A stretch of DNA of 64,000 nt, from positions 5,017,778 through 5,081,777 of the forward strand of contig JABAKD010000015.1 in NCBI GenBank assembly GCA_012845835.1, in the 5' to 3' direction. Positions 1-11,240 of this stretch are shown here, in pieces (within the stretch, counting starts at the first letter, position 1; each line of letters opens with the position of its first letter). The notes under the pieces are model-generated. The model was not told where the DNA came from and ran no database searches. It was given only the letters and a program-made list of their open reading frames with translations. This DNA comes from Undaria pinnatifida (taxonomy: Eukaryota > Sar > Phaeophyceae > Laminariales > Alariaceae). A program made the position numbers and the translations under genes.

Positions 1-591
1 CCTTCGTCGTTTGCCGTGGACGACGTACCATATTCTTGCGCGGAGCAGTACATGATGGCCGAAAAGACCAAGTTTTTGCAAGACCATCGAACAGTGGGGC
101 TCATTATGTCGTCGCCTCGTCCAAGCATACGCAAACGCATCGGTCGAGGCGTGCGCAACTTTGACTCCGCTGTTGGGGACAGGGAGAAGCAAAACGCCGT
201 GTCGCCTGGCACCTACGCCAAATTCACGCAGAATCCAGCCATAAAAAAATCACCTTTTGAGCTCTGACAACAAGCTTCTGGCTGAATCCAGCCCTCTGAA
301 CCCAGTGTGGGGCATTGGCCTCCGGGCGGATGGTCCCAGGGCCAACAACCCATGCCAGGGGAGAGGAAAAACTTGCTCGGTGAGGCACTTTCTGCCGTTC
401 GCGCAGCTATTTGCGTCAATGAGACCGGGTCGGCGCACCCGGCCTCCCCTAGTCGGTTCCGCACCTGCACTGCGAGTGCAAGAACCAAGAAATCTCGTCC
501 GCGCCGCAACCGGACCGTTCAGAGTGGTCAGCGCTCGCAAAGCTTCCCCTTCGGCGTTTCCGACCTATTTCTCGGGCGCGTTGGCCAATGA
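1..591 (+). pseudogene. NADAR-domain (YbiA/DUF1768-like) protein, 5'-truncated and frameshifted
   Basis: NADAR proteins are N-glycosidases acting on ADP-ribose-type or riboflavin-pathway metabolites. Frame 1 from base 1 reads a family-like N-terminal part with VDDVPYSCAEQYMMAEK, a GRGVRNFDSAV segment and AKFTQNPAIKK. At the A7 run (242-248) the match moves to frame 2, which reads DNKLLAESSPLNPVWGIGL and ADGPRANNP. At the A5 run near 366-370 it returns to frame 1 with KNLLGEALSAVRAA and runs on to a TGA at 589-591. The two shifts are +1 and -1 at homopolymers and compensate each other, so this is either a young pseudogene or two sequencing errors. The start lies left of the window. Decayed gypsy RNase H sequence begins at once after it, so the copy may have travelled with a retroelement. 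Family assignment rests on motif recall; function is inferred only from the family. Confidence 0.7.
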
Positions 592-1710
592 AAAGCCGTG
601 AAGTTGTGGAGATAGCTTCTAGCGTCGGCCCTGACCTTGCGATGTCAGAACACTGCCCCTGTTTCGTCGAGGGTACCGTGACGCTGGACGACGTTTTGTT
701 CACTATGAAAATCGCGTATATCAGTCGAGCAACGCTCGACTCGGAGAGGCACTGGACTCCTATAGATTTGGGGACCGGCAGCATTGCTTGGGTTCCCAAA
801 CGCCTCCGAGGATACTGAGGGGAACAAAGTTCCGCATATCCTCCGGCCACAAGACATAGGAGAGCATTGGCAAAGTGGGGACCCTCAATGCACGAGTCCA
901 GCGGTAGCTTGAGTTCGTCACCGCGTTCGATTGCACACTCGAGTACCGCAAAGGCAGCGACAAGGGCATCGCCGATTTTTCCGGCCCGTTTTCCAGAGCC
1001 TGCTATGGAGTACGACCGCAGTGGCTTGGAAAAAAAAAAATCAACCTCGTGGGGTTGACAACCTCAACCCCGTTGGAGATAGCGGTATCTACCTCCTACG
1101 GACCCGCGGGCTGCGCGCTCCCCCCTCGCCGATCCCAGGAGTCGGTTCGGGTGGACTCGCGCCCCTCGCCAAAAGCACTGTCTTGGGTGGGCTCGTGCCC
1201 CACACCGAAAGCACTGCTTTGGGTGGACTCGAACCCCTCGCCGAAAGCACTGTCTTGGGTGGGCTCGTGCCCCGCACTGAACATGCTGCCTTGGGTGGGC
1301 TCCCTCTCACCTCTACCGCGTTTCACGATTTTCGCACACACGAGCCACGTATAAGGATTGACGGCCTTTCTGTTTCTCCGGGGAGATTCGTCGCTCGTGT
1401 TTCTGCCTCCGTCGCCACTACCGAAGGCTGTACCGGCCGCGGGTCGATTTCACCTGCCGCCGACACTGTTTTCGCTTCGGTCTTTGCCATACCCATCGAG
1501 GGCGGCACGGGCTCCGCAGAAGCCCTGGCTGCAGCGACGCCCATCGCACAGCCGACTTATCTATCCCGGAGTTCTTTACAGGAGACGGCCCCCGCCGCGA
1601 CCACCGGTTCGACTGTGTCCGTCTCCGCCATGCTTGGCACTCCAGCCCCTCCGTCGTCGACGACGCGCCGACGAACAGCGATAACAACGGGTAATGCACC
1701 CCCGCTGTAG
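588..1710 (+). mobile_element. Degenerate Ty3/gypsy retrotransposon pol fragment (RNase H and linker)
   Basis: Shifting plus-strand frames give the hallmark order of a gypsy RNase H domain. ATLDSERHWTPID and KRLRGY appear near 725-818. A second frame gives GTKFRISSGHK and IGKVGTLNARVQR near 820-905, and then LEFVTAFDCTLEYRKGSDKG near 911-970, which corresponds to the family pattern RW-x-L-x-EF-x-YRKG-x-N-x-AD. A third frame gives PEPAMEYDRSG near 1000-1030. A longer open frame then runs to a stop near 1710 and is rich in Ser, Thr, Ala and Gly; it probably corresponds to the linker before integrase. In-frame stops (for example TGA after KRLRGY) and several frameshifts show it is dead. No reverse transcriptase core or integrase HHCC motif was found. 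Confidence 0.65.
1151..1294 (+). repeat. 36-bp coding minisatellite, four units
   Basis: The anchor GTGG(A/G)CTCG recurs at 1151, 1187, 1223 and 1259, with a fifth start at 1295, an exact 36-bp period. In the open plus frame each unit encodes 12 residues of the form GLxPxxESTxLG. Alternate units resemble each other more than neighbours do (1 with 3, 2 with 4), which suggests growth by duplication of a 72-bp dimer. Confidence 0.9.
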
Positions 1711-1995
1711 ATTATGGATTCGGGCCCGGCGGGGCCCCTCGGCCATCTTGCGGACGAAGTACATCCCCGTCGCGAGTTCCACGGCCGCAGCCGACCCCGT
1801 CGCCGCCGCGACCCCTGCTCTTGTCGACTCGCCGGTCCGCACGGTGCCACTGCCGTCTGACCGCGACCACGCAGAGCCTATATGGGAACTCCTCTCTTAC
1901 GGCTCACGCCTTCTCCTGGTGGCACGCCGACCGCATATACAAGGGCGGACGCCCTTCGCAACGCTGCTGAATTGCGTTTCGCTGATTCCGTCGAC

Positions 1996-2260
1996 CCAGG
2001 CTACGGTAGGGGGGTCCCCTTTTGGGCCTTTTATTTCAGTGGCTAGGGGTCACTCGCGCGAGTAACCCCTTTGTTCCTTTGCAATCTTACGTTTTCTTTA
2101 TGTTTTACATTGACGAAATCAATCCGCAATGCAAAGGTGATCTAAGCTGCGGCAAACCAAGTCCCTAAACCATCCTCATCCGTAGGGTACAGAGCTACTC
2201 GTGCGAGTGGCTCAAACACACCAGTGAAAATGGGGGTACCCCCCCTACCGTAGCCTTGGT
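1996..2260. mobile_element. Foldback (inverted-repeat) element
   Basis: The left arm starts CCAGGCTACGGTAGGGGGG at 1996 and carries the palindrome ACTCGCGCGAGT near 2050. The right arm ends CCCCCCTACCGTAGCCTTGG at 2260 and carries ACTCGTGCGAGT near 2195. The arms are imperfect inverted copies of about 65 bp around roughly 130 bp of AT-richer spacer. A single related arm is found again at 27145-27233. No coding capacity is visible. Confidence 0.6.
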
Positions 2261-2569
2261 CCGTCGCGCGTTATTCACATGGCGATTGGAAGCGAGAGCA
2301 GCACGCTGAGCCGACGTGCCACGCCATGATGCGTTACGTTTCTATCGGCCGGCAATCGGTCCTGCCGCCCGACCTTTTGGCGTGCTACCTCTTGCACAAG
2401 CGTCCCTCCCTCTCAGACATCCAGGAGCTGGCGGGTAAGGGTCGACTACATACAACCGACGACCCGGGACCGATTGAACTCCCTCTTCCCCCGGCGCGCT
2501 ACACGACTTCAACGGGAGCCGTACGAGGCTCTTGGTCCTTGCAAGTTCACATCGCCAGTGCGTTTCCTC

Positions 2570-3479
2570 GGGGAATTCAACGTAACGTAGACGAATCTCG
2601 AGGCGCGGCCGTGGCCAGTTGGCTTCCAAACCACCACTGCTCCTCGATAGTTTTTCATTTTTTTAGGTATGAGTTTTCCGTCTTTGTCTTTGGGTTGTTC
2701 GTAGTGTCCTTAGGGTCTGTGTCGAGTTTTGGGGCGGTTCTTTCCATTTTTTTTTTCTGTCCTGCCGAACCCCCTGCTCAGTGCCGGGTCAGGGTTCGGG
2801 TAAAACGCCGCTATTTGAGGCGCAGGGCTGTCGTCTTTTTGTCATTGTTCAATTTCGCCCTGCCGACGCCCCCCTCAGTCCAGAGCCGGGAGGCGACCAG
2901 TGTACGGGTCTGTGTGTCTTCTTTTATGTTCTGTGTGTTGTATTCGTTCTGCTTTGTTTTTTTTTGTCGTCTAAATACTTCCTCCCCTAGCGGGGCAGTA
3001 TGTGTTGACAACTTCCATCCCGGGTATTCGTCGTTTCCTCGTCTAACCCCCCGCCTTGCCAATGGCCCGCGGGAGGTTTTTCGCATGACTTCTCCCTTGT
3101 GTTAGCGCCTGCGTTCCCCTCCATATCGACGAGGGCTCGCCTCGCCATAGTACTTTTTCTGTGGTTGGTTTACCGCAGAGCCTTTCCTGCCCCCCCCGCC
3201 ACACCGGCGGCATGCGGCAGGTTCTAGAGCCTTTTCTGCCCCCCCCGCCACCCCGGCGGCATGCGGTAGGTTTTTGATGGGTGACTATTGCCTTGCTGTA
3301 GGGCATGCTTTTCTTTCTACTGCTTTTCTTCGCGTGTTCCTGGCTCCATAGCCAGACGGTTAGAGGTGTGGGAGTGGGGTTTGAGGAGCCGCATCTTCGA
3401 CTCATGGTCTAGCTCGTAGAACCGGAGTTTCCCCGAATCTCCCATATTTCTGCATATGCGACTCATCAGGGTGGGCTAG
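2570..3479 (+). mobile_element. LTR-retroelement 3' internal region, copy 1
   Basis: The same roughly 0.9-kb sequence recurs at 48567-49840, where it is interrupted by a SINE, and its last 175 bp recur inverted at 33880-34056. It contains a doubled module with CACCGGCGGCATGCGGCAGG after a C run (near 3190-3285) and ends with a purine-rich GGGTGGGCTAG directly before an LTR-like sequence, as a polypurine tract would. Plus-strand frames are broken, so no protein can be assigned. The minus-strand frame starting ATGGGAGATTCGGGG is partly conserved between copies. Confidence 0.6.
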
Positions 3480-3743
3480 TGTTAAGATACGGCCTCGAAA
3501 GGCCTGTAGGTATCCGAATTTGAGATCATTTGAATGGGTTTCGTATGATAAGGTTGGCGGTTTATATTCGGGGAAGTTAGGAATTAGATCGGAGGCACGC
3601 GCCTCCGATCTCAGAAGCTATCCCGGGCTCTGGTGGAAACGAATAAAGCTACATCTCTACGAAGGAACGAAAGTGAGTACTCTCCGAAGACCTGCTCAAT
3701 TGGCAGACCTGCAGGGGGCACTCTGTGTCCCCCACCTTTAATT
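3480..3743 (+). mobile_element. LTR, copy 1 (plus orientation)
   Basis: It begins TGTTAAGATACGGCC and ends in a GTGTCCCCCACC-type terminus. It holds a TTTATATTCGG TATA-like box, a near-perfect 24-bp palindrome GATCGGAGGCACGC/GCCTCC (near 3589-3614), an AATAAAGC polyadenylation-type signal near 3640 and the shared CTGCTCAATTGGCAGACC. Four other copies lie at 33618-33879, 34100-34371, 49841-50102 and 50391-50662. The TG-TTA start, TATA box and AATAAA are what an LTR should have. It follows directly on the retroelement 3' internal region. Confidence 0.65.
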
Positions 3744-5849
3744 TCACATAAACTCCTTCTGCCCGTGCAACTATCAATCATGTGAGCCGCGGGGGCATAG
3801 TAATTTACTTTGGCGGAGCTCTCGCCGCATGACGAGTATCTCACCCCCATAAAAGTTTGGCGTGGCGAAAGGTGCCTGGTCTCCCGACCACCCACCACCC
3901 ACGCACCCGTCTGTTGCTTGGTTTGCCCGTGGAGCCTAGCTTTGTTCAACCCAGGAAATATCTTGAGCGCTGCTTCTTCGTGTTCGGACTGGTTAATTTT
4001 TCAAAAGAACATCTACGAAGTAGTTCTTACTTATGTTCCGTTATCGCACACAAACATGCGTGCCATAGTAGCAGTGATCCCTCTATAGTGCCGGTTGAGC
4101 AGCGCCGGTTGCCCGCCATAGCTCCTGTGAAATCGCTTGGCACAGATTGTAGCAACCAGAAGTGACAGTGTGCGGAGTATTGCCGGTTGTCGCTATAGTG
4201 CCGATGTTTCCGGCTGACGCACACCAGCACACTCCAGAGGGACCACTGCTATGCCACTACTCTTGTGTAAATACGCCTGGATGAATGGAAGGGATGCTAC
4301 CAGGTACCAGGTACGGTAGTACGAACGATACCATGTGTTATCAATACTGCGATTTTCTTCTGCAATGTATGGTGTTAGATACTTCAGATCTCAAGTCGCC
4401 CATCACAGACATGTTGCACTCCGGCATATATATGTGCCCGCCTCGATCCTACTGTGAACGAACTCACTGCTGCTCTGTGTATCTCGACTCTTTATTTCGC
4501 TCACTCCTCTGTGTGTCTCATTGTTTGCTGTAGCGGACGGTGCGCTATAATAACGCGCTGTTTCTCAAGTATGAAGGGGCCAGAAAACCTTTCAATTTTT
4601 CCCTTTTCCCCTCAGAAGGGTTAGTTTTCCCCCCTCAGCTGCCCAGAAAGGAGATCAATCAACGTTAACTTCAAGTAGAAGTTTATTTTTTGGCACCAGG
4701 CACCCATGCACCTGGTGTCATACCTGATGTTGAAGACTATTGTATGATTCACCGTAGAAATTATAGCTGCCGTTGTTGCACCTAGCTTGACGCTGTCAGT
4801 ATGTGATGTCGCCACAAGGAAGAAAAGAAAAATATGCAGTGCAAATGAGCGCACGCCCGACATTCTTGAAGCAAGAAGTCGTTTTACACGGCTGTTTTTG
4901 CACACTGGTCGCTTGTCAGCGGTGTCGTTTTAACTTTGAACCGCAACAAGGTCCCCATGATACCTGCTTGTGGTGCTGCCGTTGTATATACTTTTGAACA
5001 TACCGCCGGGTAAAACGCCTGCTCTTGGCATAAAAACCCAGTTCTCAGGGCCGAACAATAGTTTCCTGTAACAGTTGGTCTTAGACCCTGGCTAAGTGCA
5101 CACGTATTTTACGAGCCCCTGTCAACCCGTTGTCATTTTTTTTTTTTTTTCAATTTCTTCAACCCGTTTGCTTGTTTTTTGTAAGTTTGGCCTCCTGGGG
5201 CTCCAAAATTGCGGCGAAACTGAAAAGAACCCTCCCCCCCCCCATTCGGTAACGTTTCGGGAAGGACTCATAGAATTTACCCGTGCAAAACAATCAGGGT
5301 TTGGCTCCAAATAGAAGGCGCGGACATCTAGGCTTTTGTGCAGAAAAAGTGCATAGCGTGCGGCACTGCCTCGTAATTACCCAGTTTCAGCGTAGGGCCG
5401 ACCTTGGGTGTTTCATCTTACTTAACACTATCCTACTCAGCTAGTTCTTCGACTATCTGCGCGAAACTAAGTACAGACATGCCGTGGAGTACCCGACGGC
5501 GGCTCACGTTAAGCATCTAATTGTTTACCACCAGTCAGTATGTAGTTCGCTGAGCAGATTAGTTGCCTGTAGCTGGGACCCTGAAAGCCTGTTTGAGAGG
5601 AACAAAATGCATGATGAGGTGATTTTAGTTTTGTAGGTGATACCAATATCTATTAGCATTCAAGTTTGGGTACGTTTTATTCAATTTCAGGAGATCGTAG
5701 GGGAATTATCCTCGAGGTTTTACTGTTACTGTAGTAAGTGTGAAAATCAAGTTATACACATTTGAGATAGTAGGGAAACTATCGTTGAGGTTTTACTATT
5801 AGTAAGTGTGAAAACCAAGTTATAAACGTTTACTAGGGAATGAGCGGCA
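3744..5849. other. Intergenic stretch, nothing recognised
   Basis: I see only short frames, poly-T and poly-C runs and a GGTACCAGGTAC-type motif near 4300 that recurs at other repeat edges in the window. No exon with convincing splice sites or family match was found. Confidence 0.5.
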
Positions 5850-6165
5850 CCCCTCCCGCCCCTACGGCAGTGGCGCCACGGTAAAGCAAGAAATTTCGGA
5901 ACAAAAGAAAAACACAAGGACAACAAGAAATCCTTATGCATGATTGCGTTTCTTCGTACTACGCCTATGTATGGTGTCACATATACAACATCAGCAACGT
6001 GATCGACTCTGTGCTGAGCGTATACGAACAATAGCGGATAGAGGCAGCGTGGAAGACAGCCCACGGACCTCATGTCCGCCAAGGGAGTTTACGATACAGA
6101 AATAGCAAACAACAGCAGTAGCGTCACAAATAGCCTGTGGACAAATCCAGGATACCATGCTGCAA
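5850..6165. repeat. Dispersed repeat, copy 1 of a roughly 315-bp family
   Basis: It aligns over its length with 15245-15555. Shared landmarks include GGTAAAGCAAGAA / GGTGAAGCAAGAA, CCCATGTATGGT(G/A)TCACAT, CAGCAACGTGAT, a TACACGAACAA stretch and GGCTTCATGTC-type sequence before a GAAATAGC/AACAGCAGCA tract. Copies differ by many substitutions and short indels, so the family is old. No terminal repeats or open frame are apparent. Confidence 0.7.
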
Positions 6166-6419
6166 AACAAAACGGAAGGAAAAACGCGGAAGATACACGA
6201 AGAAGACCCGAAATAATACCCATACTGTGCTCATGTATGCGTGGTATCTTACGTTTCGACAGTAGCAGCAGCAGTTCGACAGGTTATTCGCTGCGCGTGT
6301 TCAAACAATACTGAAGCGTCGCGGCGTAACAGGCAACTCATGCAGTTATAGTGTGACAGATAGGCGATGGAAACAATTAGGATATCCGAGGGAAAGGGCG
6401 GAATAAAAGGCCGAAATAA

Positions 6420-8200
6420 TGCTTGGACAAAGATATACCATACGCAGCAACCCCGACGATTGCTCATACGAGTGCAAGTCTGTATTGCGAGACGTTTCTG
6501 GGCGAAAGAGACGCCTTGAGATTTGTGTTGCTTCGAGCACTGTAGTGTGCCAACTTGAGACTTAAGACATTGTGTTGGACACGCAGACAAACGTGAAGAG
6601 AACAGAGTGCTTTTCGAATTATTTTTTTGGGGGGGGGGAAATTTCACAAGCTACCAGTATTTAATAAGCGGACATCAAACTCGGACAAATATACGTGGCA
6701 ACCCCGACGATCGTTGGTATTAATACAGGCCTGTGTTGCGAGACGATTCATGAGCCTCCTTGAGATTTGTGCTGATCCGAGCGTTGTATTCTGCCAATAC
6801 GTGAAACATGGTGTCGCACACGTAGACAGACGTGAGTAGAACCTTGGCTTTCGAACGTGTGGGAGAAAAAAAATGACAGGCATATTGCTGGAGAAAAAAT
6901 GTTTTTTGCACGAAAACAAACAAGGTTAGCACCACAGATTCGCACAACGGTACGAAGCAACGCCAACGACTGTTCGTATGAATGCAGGCCTGTGTTGAAA
7001 GAGGCGTCTTGACACTTGTGCTGGTCCGAGCGCTATATTGTGTCAACGTGCTACGTGAAGATTGGGTCGAACAATCAGACAAACGTGAGGAGAACAGGTG
7101 TTTTTCGTGTGTGTGGGAGAAAAAAATAAATGCATTGCCCTGTGGAAACAAGGAGCACCACACTCGGGAAACTATACACAGGAATCCCAATGATTGCTTG
7201 TATGAATACAGGCCTGTAATGCGAGAAGTTTCGTGGCGAAAGAGGCGCCTTGATGTATGTGCTGATGCGAGCGTTGCATTGTGCCGATCTGCGACGTGAA
7301 GCATAGTGTCGGACACGCGACCCGATAGGACAACAGGTAGGTACTCTTCGGAAGTGTAGGAGAAAAAAATGCGCTCAGCCCAAAAAATGCAAACTAGTCA
7401 TCACACTCGGAAAAAAATAGGCAGGGACCCCGACGATTGTTCGTATGAATATAGGCCCGTGTCGCGAGACTTTTCCTGGGGAAATAGACGCCTTGGTATC
7501 TATGCATAGACGCCTTGGTATCTATGCTGATGCGAGCGTTGTATTGTGCCGACATGGGGCGTGAAACAGGTGTCGGACAAGCAAACAGACGTCAGGACAA
7601 CAAGTAGGTATTTTTCGGAAGCGTGGGAGAAAAAAAGAACGAGTTTGCCCAATTTATGTACATCTTGGGCATCACTCTCCGACAAAGATAGTCAGGAACC
7701 CCGAGGAATGTTCGTACAAATACAGGCATGTATTGCGAGATGTGCCTCAGGAAAATAGACCCCTTGAGATTGGTTTTGATCCGGGCGTTGTACTGTGCCA
7801 ATTTGCGACGTGAAGCATGGCGTCGGACTCGCAGAAGTGAGTTTTCTTTATTTTGTGATATTTCTTTTTTTCTGACGCCGAACTTTAACTCTAATTAAAA
7901 GAAAACGGTAAGGCACCAAACTTTGAACTCTATTCTTAAGTTAAAAAGTGGGCATCATCTCATCTATATGTGATAGATAGATGCAGGCTTGTATTGCGAC
8001 AGGTGTCCAGATGAAAGAGACGTCTTGGGTTTTTTTTCTGATCCGAGGGCTGTATGGTGCAAACTTGCGACGTGAAACACGGTGTCGGACACGCAGATAG
8101 ACACGAGGAGAACAGGGGCTTTCGAATGTGTGGGAAGGAAAAAAAATCGAGCACCGAAAATGTATCTCTACTTGTCAAATAAACAGTTGGGCATCAAAGT
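6420..8200. repeat. Tandem array of about seven degenerate 250-bp units
   Basis: A conserved core, CCCCGACGATTGTTCGTATG followed by an ACAGGCCTGTGTTGCGAGAC-like segment, recurs near 6453, 6702, 6960, 7182, 7426, 7697 and 7965 (spacing 222-271 bp). Each unit continues with GCGCCTTGA, a GAGCGTTGTATTGTGCCA segment, GTGTCGGACACGCAGACA and a GTGGGAGAAAAAAA end. Indels at the A-run explain the variable period. Overlapping minus-strand frames are by-products of the repeat. There are no flanking transposon ends, so it looks like a small satellite or expanded minisatellite. Confidence 0.85.
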
Positions 8201-9455
8201 TTAACTCTATTTTTAAGGCAAAAATTGGGCGTCACATGAACTACTGTAAATAAAATAGATAAATGTACTCTGACCAAAGCAAAATCGGCGACGCCATATT
8301 TCTGCTACCCCCGTCATCAGCCACCCTCCTCGTTCAGCTTCCGCAGTCGTGATACCCTCAGGCGCTGCTCTTGCACTTGATGAGCGCTTGATGATATCAG
8401 CTAGACGGACCAGAGTATACTATAACTTCAGTCGAGATTCGTCCCTTGAAGAGAAAAAGAGCAATTTATATTTCATGTGTGACCGGTAGCCCTTCATCCT
8501 GCTAATAAATCATCGAATGATCGGCGTGTCCCAGTAGTGGCACACGACACGATGTGGTTTCGTCGCAGGCCGCTCACCACTTTGACGTCGCACCTGCGGG
8601 ATCAAATCTCCATTGTTGCCACTTTATACCACAAAGCCCTCCCTGTGACGGCTATCACAAACCAAAATTACAACCCAGCCCACCTCCCACCCCCTTTACC
8701 CAAACGATGCCCCTACGATGCCCGGATGTTGAATTAGGGCGGAATTTTCGAATGCCGATAGACGTGCCGCCTCGTCCAGACACGAGGAGTCGGACTCTCC
8801 GAGCGTTGGTGGTGAGGCGTTAAACAACAGCATAACTCGGCAGCGGGAGGGGCATCGCGCTGTACGCCGAATGTGCCATCGCACGGGACGGCATCCGCAG
8901 GGACTACTGACGACGAATCTCTCAACTCCGGCACAACTGCTTCAGCCAATCCGGTTCTCCCCAAAGCGACTGCACACATGGCCATGCTGGTGAGATCGAA
9001 AACAGTAGGTTTTGCGCGAATAGAGCATCGTCCTGCCTTTGGGTACCTCCATCGCGATCGCGATGGGTTGATCCCAACGCTTCTTGTAATAATAACCTTC
9101 TGAGAGGCGTAGGGGTGAGAATATTGCCAGAGACGTTTGCATCGCCGGCGAGTATGCCATGATGCTCCGGCGTTTTGGTGCCATTCGTTCTGATGCAAAC
9201 GAAAGTATACGATGGGCGGTGTTTCCATACGATGGTTAATGTTGACTACGCAGTGCCGTACCGCATAATAAAATGAAACGGAACGACGAAGCTTCCCGTT
9301 GGCGATCTGCCCAAAATGACAAAGAAGCCAACCCCAAGAAATTCAGCTCGTTACACATCCTGAAGCAGCACGCTTTCAACATCTTTCGATCCCACACACC
9401 TTGACGCCAACCTATAACTTATTTACTTTTCGCTCGCACCCTGATACCGAAGCAG
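8201..9455. other. Intergenic stretch with overlapping short frames, no recognised gene
   Basis: Open frames occur on both strands (8734-9228 minus, 8873-9103 plus), but they overlap each other, lack family resemblance and are not supported by splice signals. A GATCGCGATCG-like palindromic tract lies near 9052. Confidence 0.4.
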
Positions 9456-9815
9456 GTGCCAACGACCACGGCATCGACCTCGTCGCCCGTCAGCAAGGAC
9501 GAGGCAGCACCTCCGTCAGCGCCGTTGGAACCGGCGTCCACGTCTGACATTAACGACGATCTCGGGATAATTATAACCGACCAAGACTTTTGCGAAGTGG
9601 CTGACATCTTCGCTGCCGACGACGGCACAGTAGAATTCCCTCCGCCGGGCACTGCTCCGGCGGCGGGGATTGCTGCAGGAGACGATAAACGGGAGGCCGG
9701 CAACCGGTTAGCCTCCCTTTCGCTATCATCAGCGGGTGCGTTCGGGAACCTTTCTTTATGTGGCATTAATGGCGTGAACGGACATTTCGCCCTTGGCTTC
9801 TTCGACGAAGCATAG
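9456..9815 (+). CDS. Acidic low-complexity hypothetical protein fragment
   Basis: A 119-residue frame rich in Ala, Ser, Pro, Asp and Thr, with an acidic SDINDDLGIIITDQDF segment in the middle and a TAG stop inside the sequence GACGAAGCATAGACCACC. That stop-site sequence is the start of a module repeated at 10518 and 10978, so this frame belongs to the local duplicated family that continues to 12910. The listed start is not ATG, so this is probably an exon or a fragment. I do not recognise the family, and composition alone suggests a disordered protein. Confidence 0.3.
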   Translation: MPTTTASTSSPVSKDEAAPPSAPLEPASTSDINDDLGIIITDQDFCEVADIFAADDGTVEFPPPGTAPAAGIAAGDDKREAGNRLASLSLSSAGAFGNLSLCGINGVNGHFALGFFDEA

Positions 9816-11240
9816 ACCACCGAGATGAAACCATGTCTCAGAGCTCGTTTACTAAGGGCTTGGATGACGTGGTTCTATTCGTAGTTAGGAGTGTTCACTT
9901 CCGCGTGTGTATTTCTTTGAAAATGTAGGTGCGTGCTGTGGCGATGCATCGAGTGCTTGCGTCCGACCGCCGTGCCCATCTCCCACCAAATGTCCCCGCC
10001 CCTCGCTAACAGATTTAGGTGACGAATTGCGTCGCCTGTGGGAAGAGAATCCCGTGGCGGATCTTCCTACCGCCGCCGTGGAGTCCGCGACATCATCTCC
10101 ACCGACATTGACAATTGCAGTGGGCAACGATGCCAATGACAGAGAGGCCGGAAACGCAGACTCGGCATCATCGACAACACCGGGTGAGTTCAGGATTTTG
10201 TTATCTCCTGACGTTGATCCTCCTGACGTTGATCATCAACGTCAGTAGATAACAAAATCCTGAACTCACCCAGTGTTGTCGATGATGCCGGACCTGCGTT
10301 CCCGGCCTCCCCGTCATTGGCACCATTGCCCACTGCGATTGCCAGTGGCGGTGGAGATGAAGTCGCGGAACCCACGGCGGTGGTAGAGGGAGATCCGCCA
10401 CAGGCTCCTCCTAGACGGACAATCTTCCCGTGGATTCTCCGACGATTCATAAACCAATGTGAAGAAACCATGTGTTTAAAGCTCATTCCATCTTCGTGGT
10501 TTTCCCGACGAAGCATAGACCACCGGGAAGAAACCATGTCTCAGAGCTCGTCCCGTCTACTAAGGGTTTGAACGACGGAGTTCTATTCAAAGCTAGGAGC
10601 GTTTCCTTCCGCGTGTGTGCTCCTTGGGAGAAGCACGTGCGCCAAATCCCTCTTGCCCGCACTGTGGCGATGAATTGAGTGCTTGTCCGACCACCTTGCC
10701 CTCTCCCATTCAATGTTCCCACCCCTCGCTAACAGATTTAGGTGACGACTTGCGTCGCCTGTGGGAGCATTCATGAGCCCGTGGCGGATCTTCCTACCAC
10801 CGCCGTGGAGTCCGCGGCATCTCTAGCGCCATTGACAATCGCAGTAGGCAATGGCGCCAATGGCGGGGAGGCCCGCTACGCAGGCCCGGCGTCATCGACA
10901 ACACCGGGTGAGTTCGGGAATTTTCTTCCCCTGACGTTGTGTCGGGGACGGACAATCTTCTCGGATTTTCCAACGAAATGCATAGACCACGGTGAAGAAA
11001 CCATGCCTTAGAGCCCATTCCATCTACTGACGGTCTGAACGGCGTGGTTCTATATATAGTTATGAGCGTGCGCTTCCACTTGTGTGCGGTTCTAAGAAAA
11101 GCGGGTGCGCGATTTTTGTATCTGCCTGTGCCATCGCGACGTGCCAACCGCTTGTATCTGACCACTGTGCCCATCTCCCGCGAAACGTTGACGCCTCGCC
11201 TTGGCGGACTTAGCTACGTCGTTATTTTCTGTACTGTGGG
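9806..11240 (+). repeat. Three tandem copies of a roughly 430-bp gene-derived module
   Basis: Copies start near 9806, 10515 and 10977 with GCATAGACCACC, followed by GAAACCATG, a CTACTRAGGGYTTG segment, CCGCGTGTGTG, a CCTCGCTAACAGATTTAGG stretch and then GTGGCGGATCTTCCTACC. In the first copy the plus frame reads DLGDELRRLWEENPVADLP; the corresponding frame of the third copy leads into the 11.2-kb pseudogene. A GGGTGAGTTC at the end of modules 1 and 2 looks like a conserved splice donor, so the module may be an exon plus flanking intron duplicated in tandem. Confidence 0.7.
10060..10400. repeat. Inverted repeat with about 165-bp arms inside the module array
   Basis: The sequence from about 10060 to 10222 is repeated in inverted orientation from about 10230 to 10400, centred on GACGTTGATCATCAACGTC near 10225. 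Both arms carry the AATCGCAGTGGGCAA-type and GGTGAGTTCAGGATTTTGTT sequences. The right arm is a better match to the module consensus than to the left arm at several positions, so it looks like an inverted extra copy rather than simple local mirroring. Confidence 0.8.

Noticed and set aside
6720-7316. 198-residue minus-strand protein in the 250-bp array
   Set aside because: Its sequence repeats with the array period, and the frame is not kept in other units.
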